Source: an uncultured Cryptobacterium sp.
GTDB taxonomy: Bacteria > Actinomycetota > Coriobacteriia > Coriobacteriales > Eggerthellaceae
Length of the DNA stretch: 30,427 nt
Assembly: GCA_900554685.1 (NCBI GenBank)
Contig: USIG01000004.1
Span: forward strand, 1 to 30,427
Direction of reading: 5' to 3'
Part shown: positions 1 through 7,862 of the stretch, piece by piece
Layout of the letters: every line of letters begins with the position of its first letter
Position numbering within the stretch: position 1 is the stretch's first letter
Program-made: the position numbers and the translations under genes
Notes under the pieces: model-generated
Seen by the model: only the letters and a program-made list of their open reading frames with translations
What the model was told of the DNA's origin: nothing
Databases searched by the model: none

Positions 1-168
1 AGTTACTCTACGATTCTAAAAACGGCCCTTACACCACTTTTTGGGACGCGACCAATTTGTTCGAAAGAGCGCTTTTTGATGATTGCCTAATCCCCCCGAT
101 TTGGCTAGTTTTGACAAAAAAGTGGGGTCTAATTTGCCCTGAAAAGAGAAGGAGGACTTTTTCGCTTC

Positions 169-363
169 GTGGAGTGCCTTGTAGAGCGCTTTGGGGAGGA
201 ACACTTTTGGTGAATAGTCATGGAGTGCCTTGTGAAGCGCTTCAGGAAGGGTTGGGCGCTTTTGACTATGGAGTGCTTCAGGAGAAGGGACGGGTGCTTT
301 TGGTGAATAGTCATGGAGCGCCTTGTGGAGCGCTTCGGGAAGGAACACTTTTAGTGAACAGCC
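169..363. repeat. Degenerate four-copy tandem repeat in a gene-free region
   Basis: Four imperfect units each begin with GGAGTGCC or a close variant, at about 171, 222, 270 and 315, so the steps are 51, 48 and 45 bp. Each unit continues with a variant of TTGTGGAGCGCTTCGGGAAGG, and three of them end with a variant of CTTTTGGTGAATAG. The steps are all multiples of three, and open frames run through the array on both strands (57-425 plus from a TTG, 16-390 minus). Neither frame has a convincing ribosome binding site, so I do not call a gene. The rest of 1-445 shows no gene, RNA or clear terminator. Confidence 0.75.
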
Positions 364-427
364 GCTTAGTGAAACGTGTTGGAGCACCACCGTTCGGCAG
401 AGCCCCTTCGATTAACACTAGGTAAGC

Positions 428-463
428 TTATCGTTCGAGCAGACCTTATCGTTCAAGCAGGCA
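428..463 (-). repeat. 18-bp tandem duplication across the methyltransferase stop codon
   Basis: The 18 bp at 446-463 are nearly repeated at 428-445, with one mismatch in the first 15 bp. On the minus strand the gene ends LLER-stop, and a Gly codon followed by LLER-stop comes again in the same frame. The last codons and the stop have been copied once in tandem. Readthrough would add only six residues, so the duplication is probably neutral. Confidence 0.8.
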
Positions 464-1753
464 AATGTTTTCTGTATGCTTGGTGTGGGGAAACATATCG
501 ACCGGTTGCACCTGATTAAGATGATACCCATGAGAAGTCAGGTAAGTTACATCACGTTGTTGCGTTTTAGGATTGCAGGAGATGTAGACGATACGCTCAG
601 GTTTGAGTAGACAGGTTGCTTGCAAGAAATCCTCACTTGCACCAGCGCGAGGCGGATCCATGAGCAGCACATCAAGGTGATTACCAAGCTTTGCCTGCTC
701 TTTCATGAAATTGCCCGCATCATCGGTAACAAACGAGGTATTTTCGATGCCGTTGTGGCGTGCATTGTTGCGCGCATCGGTGATGGCCGAGGCAATATTA
801 TCTACACCAATTACGCGTGCTGCATGTGCAGCGGGGTTTTCGGGAAGACCTTTTGCTGCAACAAGTCCAATAGTGCCCGTGCCGCAGTAGGCATCGAGTA
901 CGGTTTCGTGTCCGGTAAGATTTGCCATTTGAATAGCGTATCGATAAAGCGCCTCGGTTTGGGTGGCATTTACCTGATAAAACGATCGTGAAGAAATACG
1001 GAAGCTCAGACCGCACAGTTCATCAAGAATGAAACCAGGACCGTAGAGTGTTTTTTCTTCCTGCCCTAAGATGACGTTCGTTTGACGCGTATTTATATTC
1101 TGTACGATTGTCGTAATTGCACCAACACGTTTGACCAGTTCGCGGCAGAAATTGCGTGATCCGGGAAATGCGCTTTCGTTGGTTACGATAGTGACGAGTA
1201 TCTCATGGGAAGAATGTCCAACACGAACTATCGCATGGCGAATAAAGCCCTTGCCTGTGTCTTCATCGTAGGGTTCCATGTGATAGCGTTGCATAAGTTG
1301 TTTGATTGCGCGCAGTATCTGTTTTGCTGTTTTGTTTTCTATAAGGCAGGTATCGGTAGGAATGACTCGATGGGTGCCTGATGCGTACATACCGTACAGT
1401 ATTTCACGCCGAGCAGGAGGCGTTTTCTCTTTTTTATGTGACTTGCGAGAACCCTGCGCTTTCTCCGCTTTTGTTTGGGCGCGTTTCTGCCCGGTGCGAG
1501 CTGGGAGTTTTTTGCCAGCAACATAGGGTGAGGTCACCTTGTTTCGGTAGTAATACGGCTCATCCATCCCACAAATAGCGCAAAACTTTGTGGTTTTACT
1601 AGCGAGCGGTTCGAACAAGCAGAACATCTCTTGCTGCTTTTGGGCAAGCTGCTCTTCGTAAGGGATATGAAGGAGCTGGCATCCGCCGCATTTGTTTTGT
1701 ACGGGGCAGGATAATTCCTTTTGCGATGAATTCTGCTGTTTGACACTTTGCAT
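446..1753 (-). CDS. rlmD: 23S rRNA (uracil-5-)-methyltransferase, RumA/RlmD type
   Basis: This is a SAM-dependent RNA methyltransferase of 435 residues that forms 5-methyluridine in rRNA. The four cysteines that bind the [4Fe-4S] cluster of RumA-type enzymes are present (C16, C22, C25, C136). The SAM motif DAYCGTGTIGL is at 287-297, DPPRAG at 366-371, and the catalytic cysteine C393 is in YISCNP. Residues about 81-115 form a Lys/Arg-rich insert between the N-terminal domain and the fourth cluster cysteine. The gene starts 27 bp after the sensor kinase stop and is probably transcribed with it. The ATG at 1753 is the only good start, although the upstream AGGAAT is rather distant. The exact uridine (1939, 747 or both) cannot be told from sequence, so the symbol names the subfamily. 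TrmA is less likely because it lacks the cluster cysteines. Confidence 0.9.
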   Translation of the reverse strand: MQSVKQQNSSQKELSCPVQNKCGGCQLLHIPYEEQLAQKQQEMFCLFEPLASKTTKFCAICGMDEPYYYRNKVTSPYVAGKKLPARTGQKRAQTKAEKAQGSRKSHKKEKTPPARREILYGMYASGTHRVIPTDTCLIENKTAKQILRAIKQLMQRYHMEPYDEDTGKGFIRHAIVRVGHSSHEILVTIVTNESAFPGSRNFCRELVKRVGAITTIVQNINTRQTNVILGQEEKTLYGPGFILDELCGLSFRISSRSFYQVNATQTEALYRYAIQMANLTGHETVLDAYCGTGTIGLVAAKGLPENPAAHAARVIGVDNIASAITDARNNARHNGIENTSFVTDDAGNFMKEQAKLGNHLDVLLMDPPRAGASEDFLQATCLLKPERIVYISCNPKTQQRDVTYLTSHGYHLNQVQPVDMFPHTKHTENICLLER

Positions 1754-1780
1754 AGGTTGCTCTTTATTCCTTTGGGCGTT

Positions 1781-3520
1781 TTACTGCGCTGATGATGGAT
1801 CCATTGAAGGCGCAATGGAAGGGAAAGTCATTATGATACTAAATCCTTCTCCTTCGGCACTTGCAATCGTCAAAGTTCCTTCATGCACTAATACTATACG
1901 CGCAATAAGGGGAAGTCCGAGCCCGTGTTTTCCAATGGAGCCACCATGAGGAATAGGGGCGCTACCTGCAAGAAAACTTCCTGATCTCTGGGAAAGAAGG
2001 CTTTCTTCTTTTTCTTCTTGGACGCTGACGGGAGGCTGAGGGGGACGTTTTCTTGGGGGAAGGGGTGCCTTGCTGCCAGCGGGAGGTTTTTGGGAGGAGA
2101 TGATGGGTGCAGTATTGTGGTATACGTGCGAGGTGTTGTCGACGGGTAATTCAGGACCGCCCTCTTTTTGTTCTGAAGGGATAAAGGAATGGGTGCGGGA
2201 AAACGTGATACTGGTATCGCTATGATCGGTCAAAGAGCCAATTCCAAGATAGTCACGTTCAAGCATTGCTGCTAAGCCAAGCAGTTGTTCGGTGTTCATT
2301 CCTCGGCCATCATCAGCAACGCAAAGAGCAATTCCCTTATCGTTGAGATTGAGAGAAATGGTAATACGGCAATGATCAGGATTGTGCTTAAGGGAATTGT
2401 CTATCGCATTGCGCAACGCACGCTTAAGAAGCCTTTCATCGCCTTTTACAAATGCCTGATCGGCAGATTCCGAAATATCTAACTCAAATTCCGCATGATC
2501 ATCAATGCCTTGGTTTAAGTAATCCGCCACAACACTTCGAAGAAGTTTAGCCATAAGGATAGTGTCCATTTTGAGCGGCTGCATATCGTATTCAAGCTGA
2601 GTTGCTATGTTGAGATCTTCAATTAAATCGCGAATACGTATTCCCTGACGGGTGATAATAGCAGCTGAATCGCGCGTGCTTTCCGGAAGGGAAGTATTGT
2701 GTTCAATCTGTTCGGCGTGACCCATCGCGATAGCTAAGGGAGTACGCACGTCGTGAGATACGCCTGCAACCCAATTCTTTCGAGCGGTTTCTTTGCGCAG
2801 TAAAGTGTCAGATACTGCGTTGATGCGATTGCCAACCACGTGAAGCATACCTCCAAAGCGCACCTTGGCGGGCTGACCTTTCGCTAAATTATCGAGGGCG
2901 TCAAGCATAGGCCCGGTGTTTTTAAGAAGAGAGCGCTGGGAGAATACGTAAAGCAAAAAGATAATGAGCAGGTCGATGGTAAAGACGAACAGGAAGTAAA
3001 GGGGCAGGCGCAAAAAGGCCTGATTCGATAAGACTATTCCGAAAAAGACATACTGAGAGTCGGGATAACCCATCATGACAAGATTGGAATCTTTGGTCCA
3101 AATGAAGGTGACGTAATTTGCAAAGGCACGATCGTGAGAAATGACCGCAATTTCATTTTGTGTAAAAGAAGAGGGGAAATCTGTTGGCGTGTTGTAGGTC
3201 CACTGAACTGTTCCCTTGTCGTCTATAAGAATAGCCCAGGCATTTTTCGCCTCAAGGGCTGTTTGCGCTTCAGGGTTATCAAAGGTCCATGCACCAGTGC
3301 TGTCCTGCGTGAGCGAGTCGGCAACATCGGATATATGGACGCGCCCTTCGCTTTGTGGCGAATTGGAGCCGTCATCGTAAGAGACATTTGCTTCAAAAAG
3401 GGCAATGGCTACATAAAGAAAGGCATCGACAATAAGAATTAAAAGAGCCATGCCAGCAAAGAGCCCTACCTGTTTTAAGATGAAAAAATCACCTTGAGCT
3501 TTATTGTTGCTGCGTTTCAT
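1781..3520 (-). CDS. Sensor histidine kinase with a long insert in the ATP-binding domain
   Basis: This membrane sensor kinase of 579 residues is the partner of the response regulator encoded just upstream. It has a membrane segment at about 15-42, an extracytoplasmic region at about 43-165, a second membrane segment at about 171-195, and a HAMP-like linker. The dimerisation domain has the phospho-acceptor H256 in VSHDVRTP. The ATPase domain has an N box at 371-380 (NAIDNSLKHN), G1 at 403-408 (DDGRGM) and G2 at 530-538 (GKHGLGLPL). G1 and G2 usually lie some 30-40 residues apart; here the distance is about 125. The extra stretch (about 440-528) is rich in Pro, Ser and Lys. The ATG at 3520 has AAAGGA seven bases upstream. 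The large outer domain argues against an intramembrane-sensing BceS-type kinase despite the nearby Bce-like transporter. The ligand is unknown. Confidence 0.92.
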   Translation of the reverse strand: MKRSNNKAQGDFFILKQVGLFAGMALLILIVDAFLYVAIALFEANVSYDDGSNSPQSEGRVHISDVADSLTQDSTGAWTFDNPEAQTALEAKNAWAILIDDKGTVQWTYNTPTDFPSSFTQNEIAVISHDRAFANYVTFIWTKDSNLVMMGYPDSQYVFFGIVLSNQAFLRLPLYFLFVFTIDLLIIFLLYVFSQRSLLKNTGPMLDALDNLAKGQPAKVRFGGMLHVVGNRINAVSDTLLRKETARKNWVAGVSHDVRTPLAIAMGHAEQIEHNTSLPESTRDSAAIITRQGIRIRDLIEDLNIATQLEYDMQPLKMDTILMAKLLRSVVADYLNQGIDDHAEFELDISESADQAFVKGDERLLKRALRNAIDNSLKHNPDHCRITISLNLNDKGIALCVADDGRGMNTEQLLGLAAMLERDYLGIGSLTDHSDTSITFSRTHSFIPSEQKEGGPELPVDNTSHVYHNTAPIISSQKPPAGSKAPLPPRKRPPQPPVSVQEEKEESLLSQRSGSFLAGSAPIPHGGSIGKHGLGLPLIARIVLVHEGTLTIASAEGEGFSIIMTFPSIAPSMDPSSAQ

Positions 3521-3636
3521 AGAGCATCCTTTATTTCGTGCGGGGTTGGTGAAGTACTAAGAGCCGCAAATGGTTTTGTCGGTTAAAGAATCGAAGCGAA
3601 TAGCTGTGTTTGATTTCTTCGCCCCAATAGTCTTTC

Positions 3637-4347
3637 TTATTTCTCGGTAAGAAGCTTATATCCCAATCCTTTCATAGTGATGAGGGACTCGGGCTTTGAA
3701 GGATTGAGCTCGATCTTTTCGCGAATTCGACGAATATGGGTCATCAGACTTTGCTCGTAACCAAATGATGACCCCCAGCATTCTTCGCAAAGATGATCGG
3801 TTGTAACGATGCGATTGGCATTATTGGCAAGAATGCGCAGAAGCTCACTTTCCTTTGCAGTGAGGAATGTGGGCTCGCACCCTTCCTTGTGAACCTCAAC
3901 ATTATCCAAATCTATCGTGCAATGAGCTAGCTTGAGAAGCGGTTCGTCGTCAGGGTAGCAGCGTCTTAAAACGGCGTAGATGCGCAAGATGAGCTCCTGG
4001 GCTGAAAAGGGCTTCGTTAAATAGTCATCTGCTCCTGAACGTAATCCGGTAAGCCGGTCAGATGTTTCGTCTTTTGCGGTAAGAAAGATTACCGGTAAGG
4101 GCTTTCCTGAAGAAAGAGAACGCAGATAAGTACAAAGGGTAAATCCGTCTCCATCAGGAAGCATGACATCCAAAATTGCCAGATCGGGATGGTATTGCTC
4201 GAAAGCAGCCAAACCGCCGGTTACATCGCTTGCCGTCACAATACGATCAAAGCCGTCTGCGCGAAGCACGGTTTCAAGAAGATGGAGCAACTCCGGCTCA
4301 TCATCAACAAGAAGGATTGTTTTGGTATGTAAAGAATCTTTTGCCAT
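3637..4347 (-). CDS. OmpR/PhoB-family response regulator
   Basis: This two-component response regulator has 236 residues, a normal length for the family. The receiver domain (about 10-125) has the acidic pocket D15/D16, the phospho-acceptor D60 in AILDVMLPDGDG, T90 and K112 in TKPF. The C-terminal winged-helix DNA-binding domain (about 138-234) has LTAKESELLRILA and ends LITMKGLGYKLL. It is the first gene of the minus-strand operon, followed 116 bp later by the kinase. It is also divergent from the ABC transporter, so it is likely to control that transporter, its own operon, or both. The ribosome binding site before the ATG is weak. Confidence 0.94.
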   Translation of the reverse strand: MAKDSLHTKTILLVDDEPELLHLLETVLRADGFDRIVTASDVTGGLAAFEQYHPDLAILDVMLPDGDGFTLCTYLRSLSSGKPLPVIFLTAKDETSDRLTGLRSGADDYLTKPFSAQELILRIYAVLRRCYPDDEPLLKLAHCTIDLDNVEVHKEGCEPTFLTAKESELLRILANNANRIVTTDHLCEECWGSSFGYEQSLMTHIRRIREKIELNPSKPESLITMKGLGYKLLTEK

Positions 4348-4604
4348 AGCTGCATTGTATGCGTAACAACCTTTTGTCGCGAGGGCATTTGTTGAAAAGT
4401 CAGGTAAATGTTAGGTGCGCGCCAGAAGGCAGTAAGGAGCGCTTCGTAGGCTTTCTTTAGACGAAATGCGCCAGCTTGCAAATCGAGCGAAAGACGCCTT
4501 GGCCAATGTCTGCGAACTGAAATCGAGCGAGAGACACCTTGGCCAATGTCTGTGAACTGTTTGGTTTAAAAGCGGCGTTTCCAACGTTTTAGAAAGGAAT
4601 TTCA
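4348..4604. other. Divergent regulatory region between regulator and ABC transporter
   Basis: This 257-bp region must hold the promoters of both divergent operons. Besides the 40-bp tandem repeat at 4480-4559 it has an imperfect inverted repeat at about 4439-4472 (GCGCTTCGT paired with ACGAA and GCGC). I could not pick -35/-10 pairs with confidence. Confidence 0.5.
4480..4559. repeat. Two 40-bp tandem repeats, possible regulator-binding site
   Basis: Copies at 4480-4519 and 4520-4559 match at 37 of 40 bases. Each contains the palindrome TTGGCCAA (4499-4506 and 4539-4546), so the palindromes sit exactly 40 bp apart, close to four helical turns. The array ends 45 bp before the ABC transporter start. 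It could be a site for the neighbouring response regulator, or a simple duplication. Confidence 0.8.
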
Positions 4605-5408
4605 ATGGCGGAAAAGGTAAGCATGAACACAATCGTGGAAGTGCGAGATGTTTCTAAATGCTATGGTGGAAAAATGGGCAGGCATGGACATACGGAAAGC
4701 ATGACGCGTGCTCTTGACCATGTGAATTTCAGTGTTGACCAGGGAGAATTTGTAGCGATAATGGGTCCTTCGGGATCGGGTAAATCCACACTGCTTAACT
4801 GCTTAGCTACTATTGATACTCCAACCAATGGACATATTATTATTGGCGGCAAAGACGTGGTGGGCCTTTCCTCAAAGGAGCTTGCTCGTTTTCGAAGAGA
4901 AGAATTGGGATTTGTTTTTCAGGATTCCAATTTGCTTGACACTCTTACTATCCGAGAAAATATTGCTCTTGCGCTTACAATTTCGCGTGTGCCGGCACGT
5001 ACCATCAATGAGCAAGTAGAATCGCTTGCGCGGCAGCTTTCAATTGAGCAAACGCTTGATCGCTATCCTTATGAAGTATCAGGCGGACAGAAACAGCGAG
5101 CAGCGGCGGCACGTGCTTTTATCACCAAACCACATCTGATTTTGGCAGACGAGCCTACCGGTGCTCTGGATACAAAGTCAGCGCGCGAGCTTCTTGATGC
5201 GTTGGAATTTCTTCATGCGTTGGGTGCAACGATTTTGATGGTTACCCACGATTCAAGTGTGGCAAGCCACAGTGATCGCATTGTATTTATTCGCGATGGT
5301 CGCCTGTGGGGTCAAATGAGCCGAAGCAACAATGACCGTAAAACGTTCTTGGCCCGTATTATTGCGGCAACTTCTCAACTTGAAGAAGGTGAGGAGAATG
5401 CTTGCTAA
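4605..5408 (+). CDS. ABC transporter ATP-binding protein, Bce/MacB-like
   Basis: This cytoplasmic ATPase subunit has 267 residues. It has Walker A GPSGSGKST at 54-62, the Q-loop Q106 in VFQDSN, signature VSGGQKQR at 158-165, Walker B LILADE at 178-183 followed by PTGALD, and the switch H215. The ADEPTGALD sequence and the FtsX-type permease encoded next to it place it in the MacB/BceA/LolD group, which often handles peptide antibiotics or lipids. Residues about 20-35 form a short insert (KMGRHGHTES) before the Walker A strand. AGAAAGGA lies seven bases before the ATG at 4605. A second ATG at 4623 is possible. The gene overlaps the permease gene by 11 bp. Confidence 0.93.
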   Translation: MAEKVSMNTIVEVRDVSKCYGGKMGRHGHTESMTRALDHVNFSVDQGEFVAIMGPSGSGKSTLLNCLATIDTPTNGHIIIGGKDVVGLSSKELARFRREELGFVFQDSNLLDTLTIRENIALALTISRVPARTINEQVESLARQLSIEQTLDRYPYEVSGGQKQRAAAARAFITKPHLILADEPTGALDTKSARELLDALEFLHALGATILMVTHDSSVASHSDRIVFIRDGRLWGQMSRSNNDRKTFLARIIAATSQLEEGEENAC

Positions 5409-7509
5409 GTTATCGTTTGCGAATGTACGTCGTTCCTACAAAGATTTTGCCATCTATTTCTTCACGCTCCTTATAGGTGTGGCAGTTTTTTATGCGTTTA
5501 ATTCCATTACGGCTCAAGAGGCGGTTTTGAATCTTGATGAGTCTCAGGGCAATATGATTGAGCTCTTATCCTATCTCATCAATGGTGTGTCAGTATTTAT
5601 CTGCGTTATTTTGGCATTTTTGGTTGTCTATGCAAGCCGTTACCTTATCAAGCGTCGTAACAAGGAATTTGCGATTTATCTTCTTTTAGGTATGCCAAAA
5701 AGCGCTCTGCTTCGTTTAACGTTGGCTGAAACGCTGATAGTGGGGCTTATTTCCTTGGCTTTTGGTCTTGGCTTAGGGTTGCTTATTTCTCAAGCGCTTC
5801 TTTATATCACTGCGTTCATGTTTGTCGTTGATATTCCTGGTTTTACGTTCTTTGTTGCTCAAGATGAGCTGGTAAAAACGATCGTTGTCTTTTTGATTAT
5901 TTTTGCGCTTGCGTTGTTCTTTAACGTGGGCTACGTCATGAAAGCAAAGCTTATAGATCTCATCCAGTCTGAGCGCAAGAACGATGATCTTAAACTGCGA
6001 AGCATCCCGTTATCGTTTTTCTTGTTCTTGGTGTCATGCGCCATTATTGGATTTTCGTATTATCTTCTCTCCGAAAACGGCATTGTTGTTAATCCGACCT
6101 TTGGTGCAGCTACCGCATTGGTTTGTGTTGGCACCCTTTTGTTCTTCTATTCACTTTCAGGCTTTTTGCTTCGCTTGGTTCAGGCCATAAAACCCCTGTA
6201 TTACCGTGGCCTTAATATGTTTACCTTGCGCCAGGTAGCATCGCGTATCAATTCTTCTTTTATTTCTATGAGTGTTATTTGCATGACGCTTTTCTTAGCC
6301 ATCACGAGTGTGGCAGGTGGTAGTGGTATTGCGCTTTCTATGCAAAACAGCATGGCTTCTATTACCTGCTATGATGCAAGTGTGACCTCGTATTATAACT
6401 TGGGGGTAAGCTACGAGGGAACCGATTATTCCGATAATGTAAAAGAGCGCTATCAGGCTGCTAAACGCTATATTGAAGATCACGATTACAACATGGCATC
6501 AGGCATTGCTGATGACGCAAAGAAGCTTGGCTTACCCGATTTCTCAAGCGTTGTGCGCCAAAGCGCTCAGGTGGATATGTATGATTCCGAGGCAACGTTT
6601 GGTCAGCTGGATGAGCAACTGGGAAAACCCATGACTGATTATGTGGGCTCAGAAATGCTCAATCCAGACTATACCGAACAAACGCTGAGCATCGTTCCTG
6701 TTTCCCAATACAATCGTGCAATGGAAATTAGTGGTCGCGAAGGCATATCACTTGGTCGTGACGAGGCGGTTTTAAATTGCGATACCGATATCGTAATGGA
6801 CTATGCGCGTGATGTGGCCCAATCGGGGGCAACTATTACGGTGTTTGGTCATGAGCTCAAGATTTCGCCCGAGTTGAATACTGAAACGATCCAAACCACT
6901 TCAATTCCAGGGCAGATGGGGCTTCTTATTGTGCCCGATGAAATTATTCCTGCTGATACAACCCCGGTATCTTCTATTTTGAACGTGCAGTATACCAACA
7001 ATCCCGATGCGGAAAAGCAATGGGGTGAAATCTATAACGGCATTGCTTCTTCAGAAGATCCAGAAACTTGGCCTTTGAATATGGGTCTTACGAAAGAAGA
7101 AGTGTTTAGCCAAAATATTGGCCTTACTACCATCATTGCGTATCTGGCAATATACATTGGTTTTGTATTGGTTGTAGCGTGTGCAGCAATTTTAGCTATT
7201 CAGCAATTAACCAGTGCCAGTGATAACCGTAAGCGTTATCAGCTTCTTGATAAGCTTGGTGCACCTCGCTCCATGATTAATGGAACTTTGTTTAAGCAAA
7301 TTCTAATTGCCTTTTTGTTCCCCCTTGCTCTGGCAATTGCTCATTCTCTTTGTGCCCTACAAGAAGTGGTTACTTTGGTGCAGATGTTTGGACACTTAGA
7401 TATTGGACAGACGAGTTTAGTGGTATCAGGTGCTTTCTTAGTGGTATATGGCTTGTATTTCGTACTGACTTACAGTGCTTCACGTGGGATTATTCGCTCA
7501 GAGCGCTAA
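5398..7509 (+). CDS. FtsX-type ABC transporter permease, BceB-like
   Basis: This integral membrane subunit has 703 residues and pairs with the preceding ATPase. About ten membrane segments can be seen: seven before residue 307 (about 17-37, 60-80, 108-132, 160-180, 205-224, 236-258, 288-306) and three after 573 (about 575-600, 632-653, 673-694). A large outer domain of some 265 residues lies between segments 7 and 8, which is the BceB layout. The ATG at 5398, inside the end of the ATPase gene, is preceded by AAGGTGAGGAG. It opens directly on the family-typical KLSFANVRRSYKDF, so upstream in-frame ATGs are rejected. A role in sensing or removing antimicrobial peptides is likely from family and the adjacent two-component system, but the substrate is unknown. 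Confidence 0.92.
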   Translation: MLAKLSFANVRRSYKDFAIYFFTLLIGVAVFYAFNSITAQEAVLNLDESQGNMIELLSYLINGVSVFICVILAFLVVYASRYLIKRRNKEFAIYLLLGMPKSALLRLTLAETLIVGLISLAFGLGLGLLISQALLYITAFMFVVDIPGFTFFVAQDELVKTIVVFLIIFALALFFNVGYVMKAKLIDLIQSERKNDDLKLRSIPLSFFLFLVSCAIIGFSYYLLSENGIVVNPTFGAATALVCVGTLLFFYSLSGFLLRLVQAIKPLYYRGLNMFTLRQVASRINSSFISMSVICMTLFLAITSVAGGSGIALSMQNSMASITCYDASVTSYYNLGVSYEGTDYSDNVKERYQAAKRYIEDHDYNMASGIADDAKKLGLPDFSSVVRQSAQVDMYDSEATFGQLDEQLGKPMTDYVGSEMLNPDYTEQTLSIVPVSQYNRAMEISGREGISLGRDEAVLNCDTDIVMDYARDVAQSGATITVFGHELKISPELNTETIQTTSIPGQMGLLIVPDEIIPADTTPVSSILNVQYTNNPDAEKQWGEIYNGIASSEDPETWPLNMGLTKEEVFSQNIGLTTIIAYLAIYIGFVLVVACAAILAIQQLTSASDNRKRYQLLDKLGAPRSMINGTLFKQILIAFLFPLALAIAHSLCALQEVVTLVQMFGHLDIGQTSLVVSGAFLVVYGLYFVLTYSASRGIIRSER

Positions 7510-7649
7510 TGCACTTTAGCTTTGAGGTATAGGTGCTAGAGTGTTTTGGCCTGGAAGTGTAGGCGTTAGGCCTATCATAAAAGCCTATCTCGAAGTAGGA
7601 TACCGTCCTTGCCTGAGTATCTAATTTCGTACGGCAAAACATCGCCCCT

Positions 7650-7690
7650 AAAAAACAAGTGGGACTGGAAACTTTTATTTCCAGTCCCAC
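7650..7690 (-). terminator. Intrinsic terminator of the MFS-CBS gene
   Basis: A perfect 13-bp stem (7659-7671 with 7678-7690) closes a six-base loop. On the minus strand it is followed by TTG and six T residues (7650-7655). There is no T run on the plus side. It lies about 170 bp past the MFS-CBS stop, beyond the repeat array. Confidence 0.9.
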
Positions 7691-7691
7691 T

Positions 7692-7850
7692 ATCGAGGTC
7701 TAGTTCAGAGTTTTGCGACTTCTGCACGGGTTTTGTATCGAGGTCTAGTTCAGGCTTTTGGACGTGCAGTGTGTCAAGGTTTAGTTCAGACTCCTGCAAA
7801 GGTTTTGTGCCAGGATCTAGTTCAGGCTCCTGCACGGGCAGTGTCGCAAA
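7692..7850 (-). repeat. Degenerate tandem repeat, 36-bp period, downstream of the MFS-CBS gene
   Basis: TAGTTCAG recurs at 7701, 7746, 7782 and 7818, so the steps are 45, 36 and 36 bp, all multiples of three. On the minus strand the array is in the same frame as the upstream MFS-CBS gene, past two stop codons. It reads as a 12-residue acidic repeat of the form QEPELDPGTKPL, QESELNLDTLHV, QKPELDLDTKPV. It ends at the terminator hairpin. No start with a ribosome binding site is seen. The remainder of 7510-7862 shows no gene. Confidence 0.75.
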
Positions 7851-7862
7851 ATCACCTTATGA

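Noticed and set aside
57..425. Open frames on both strands through the first repeat array
   Set aside because: TTG start and no ribosome binding site on the plus strand; the minus frame is unrelated to the neighbouring gene. Both are open because repeat steps are multiples of three.
1781..3520. BceS-type intramembrane-sensing kinase
   Set aside because: The outer region of about 120 residues is far longer than in that group.
5332..5397. Longer N terminus of the ABC permease
   Set aside because: It lies inside the ATPase gene; AAGGTGAGGAG and the conserved start point to 5398.
7692..7850. CRISPR array
   Set aside because: Units are degenerate and contiguous, without unique spacers or cas genes.
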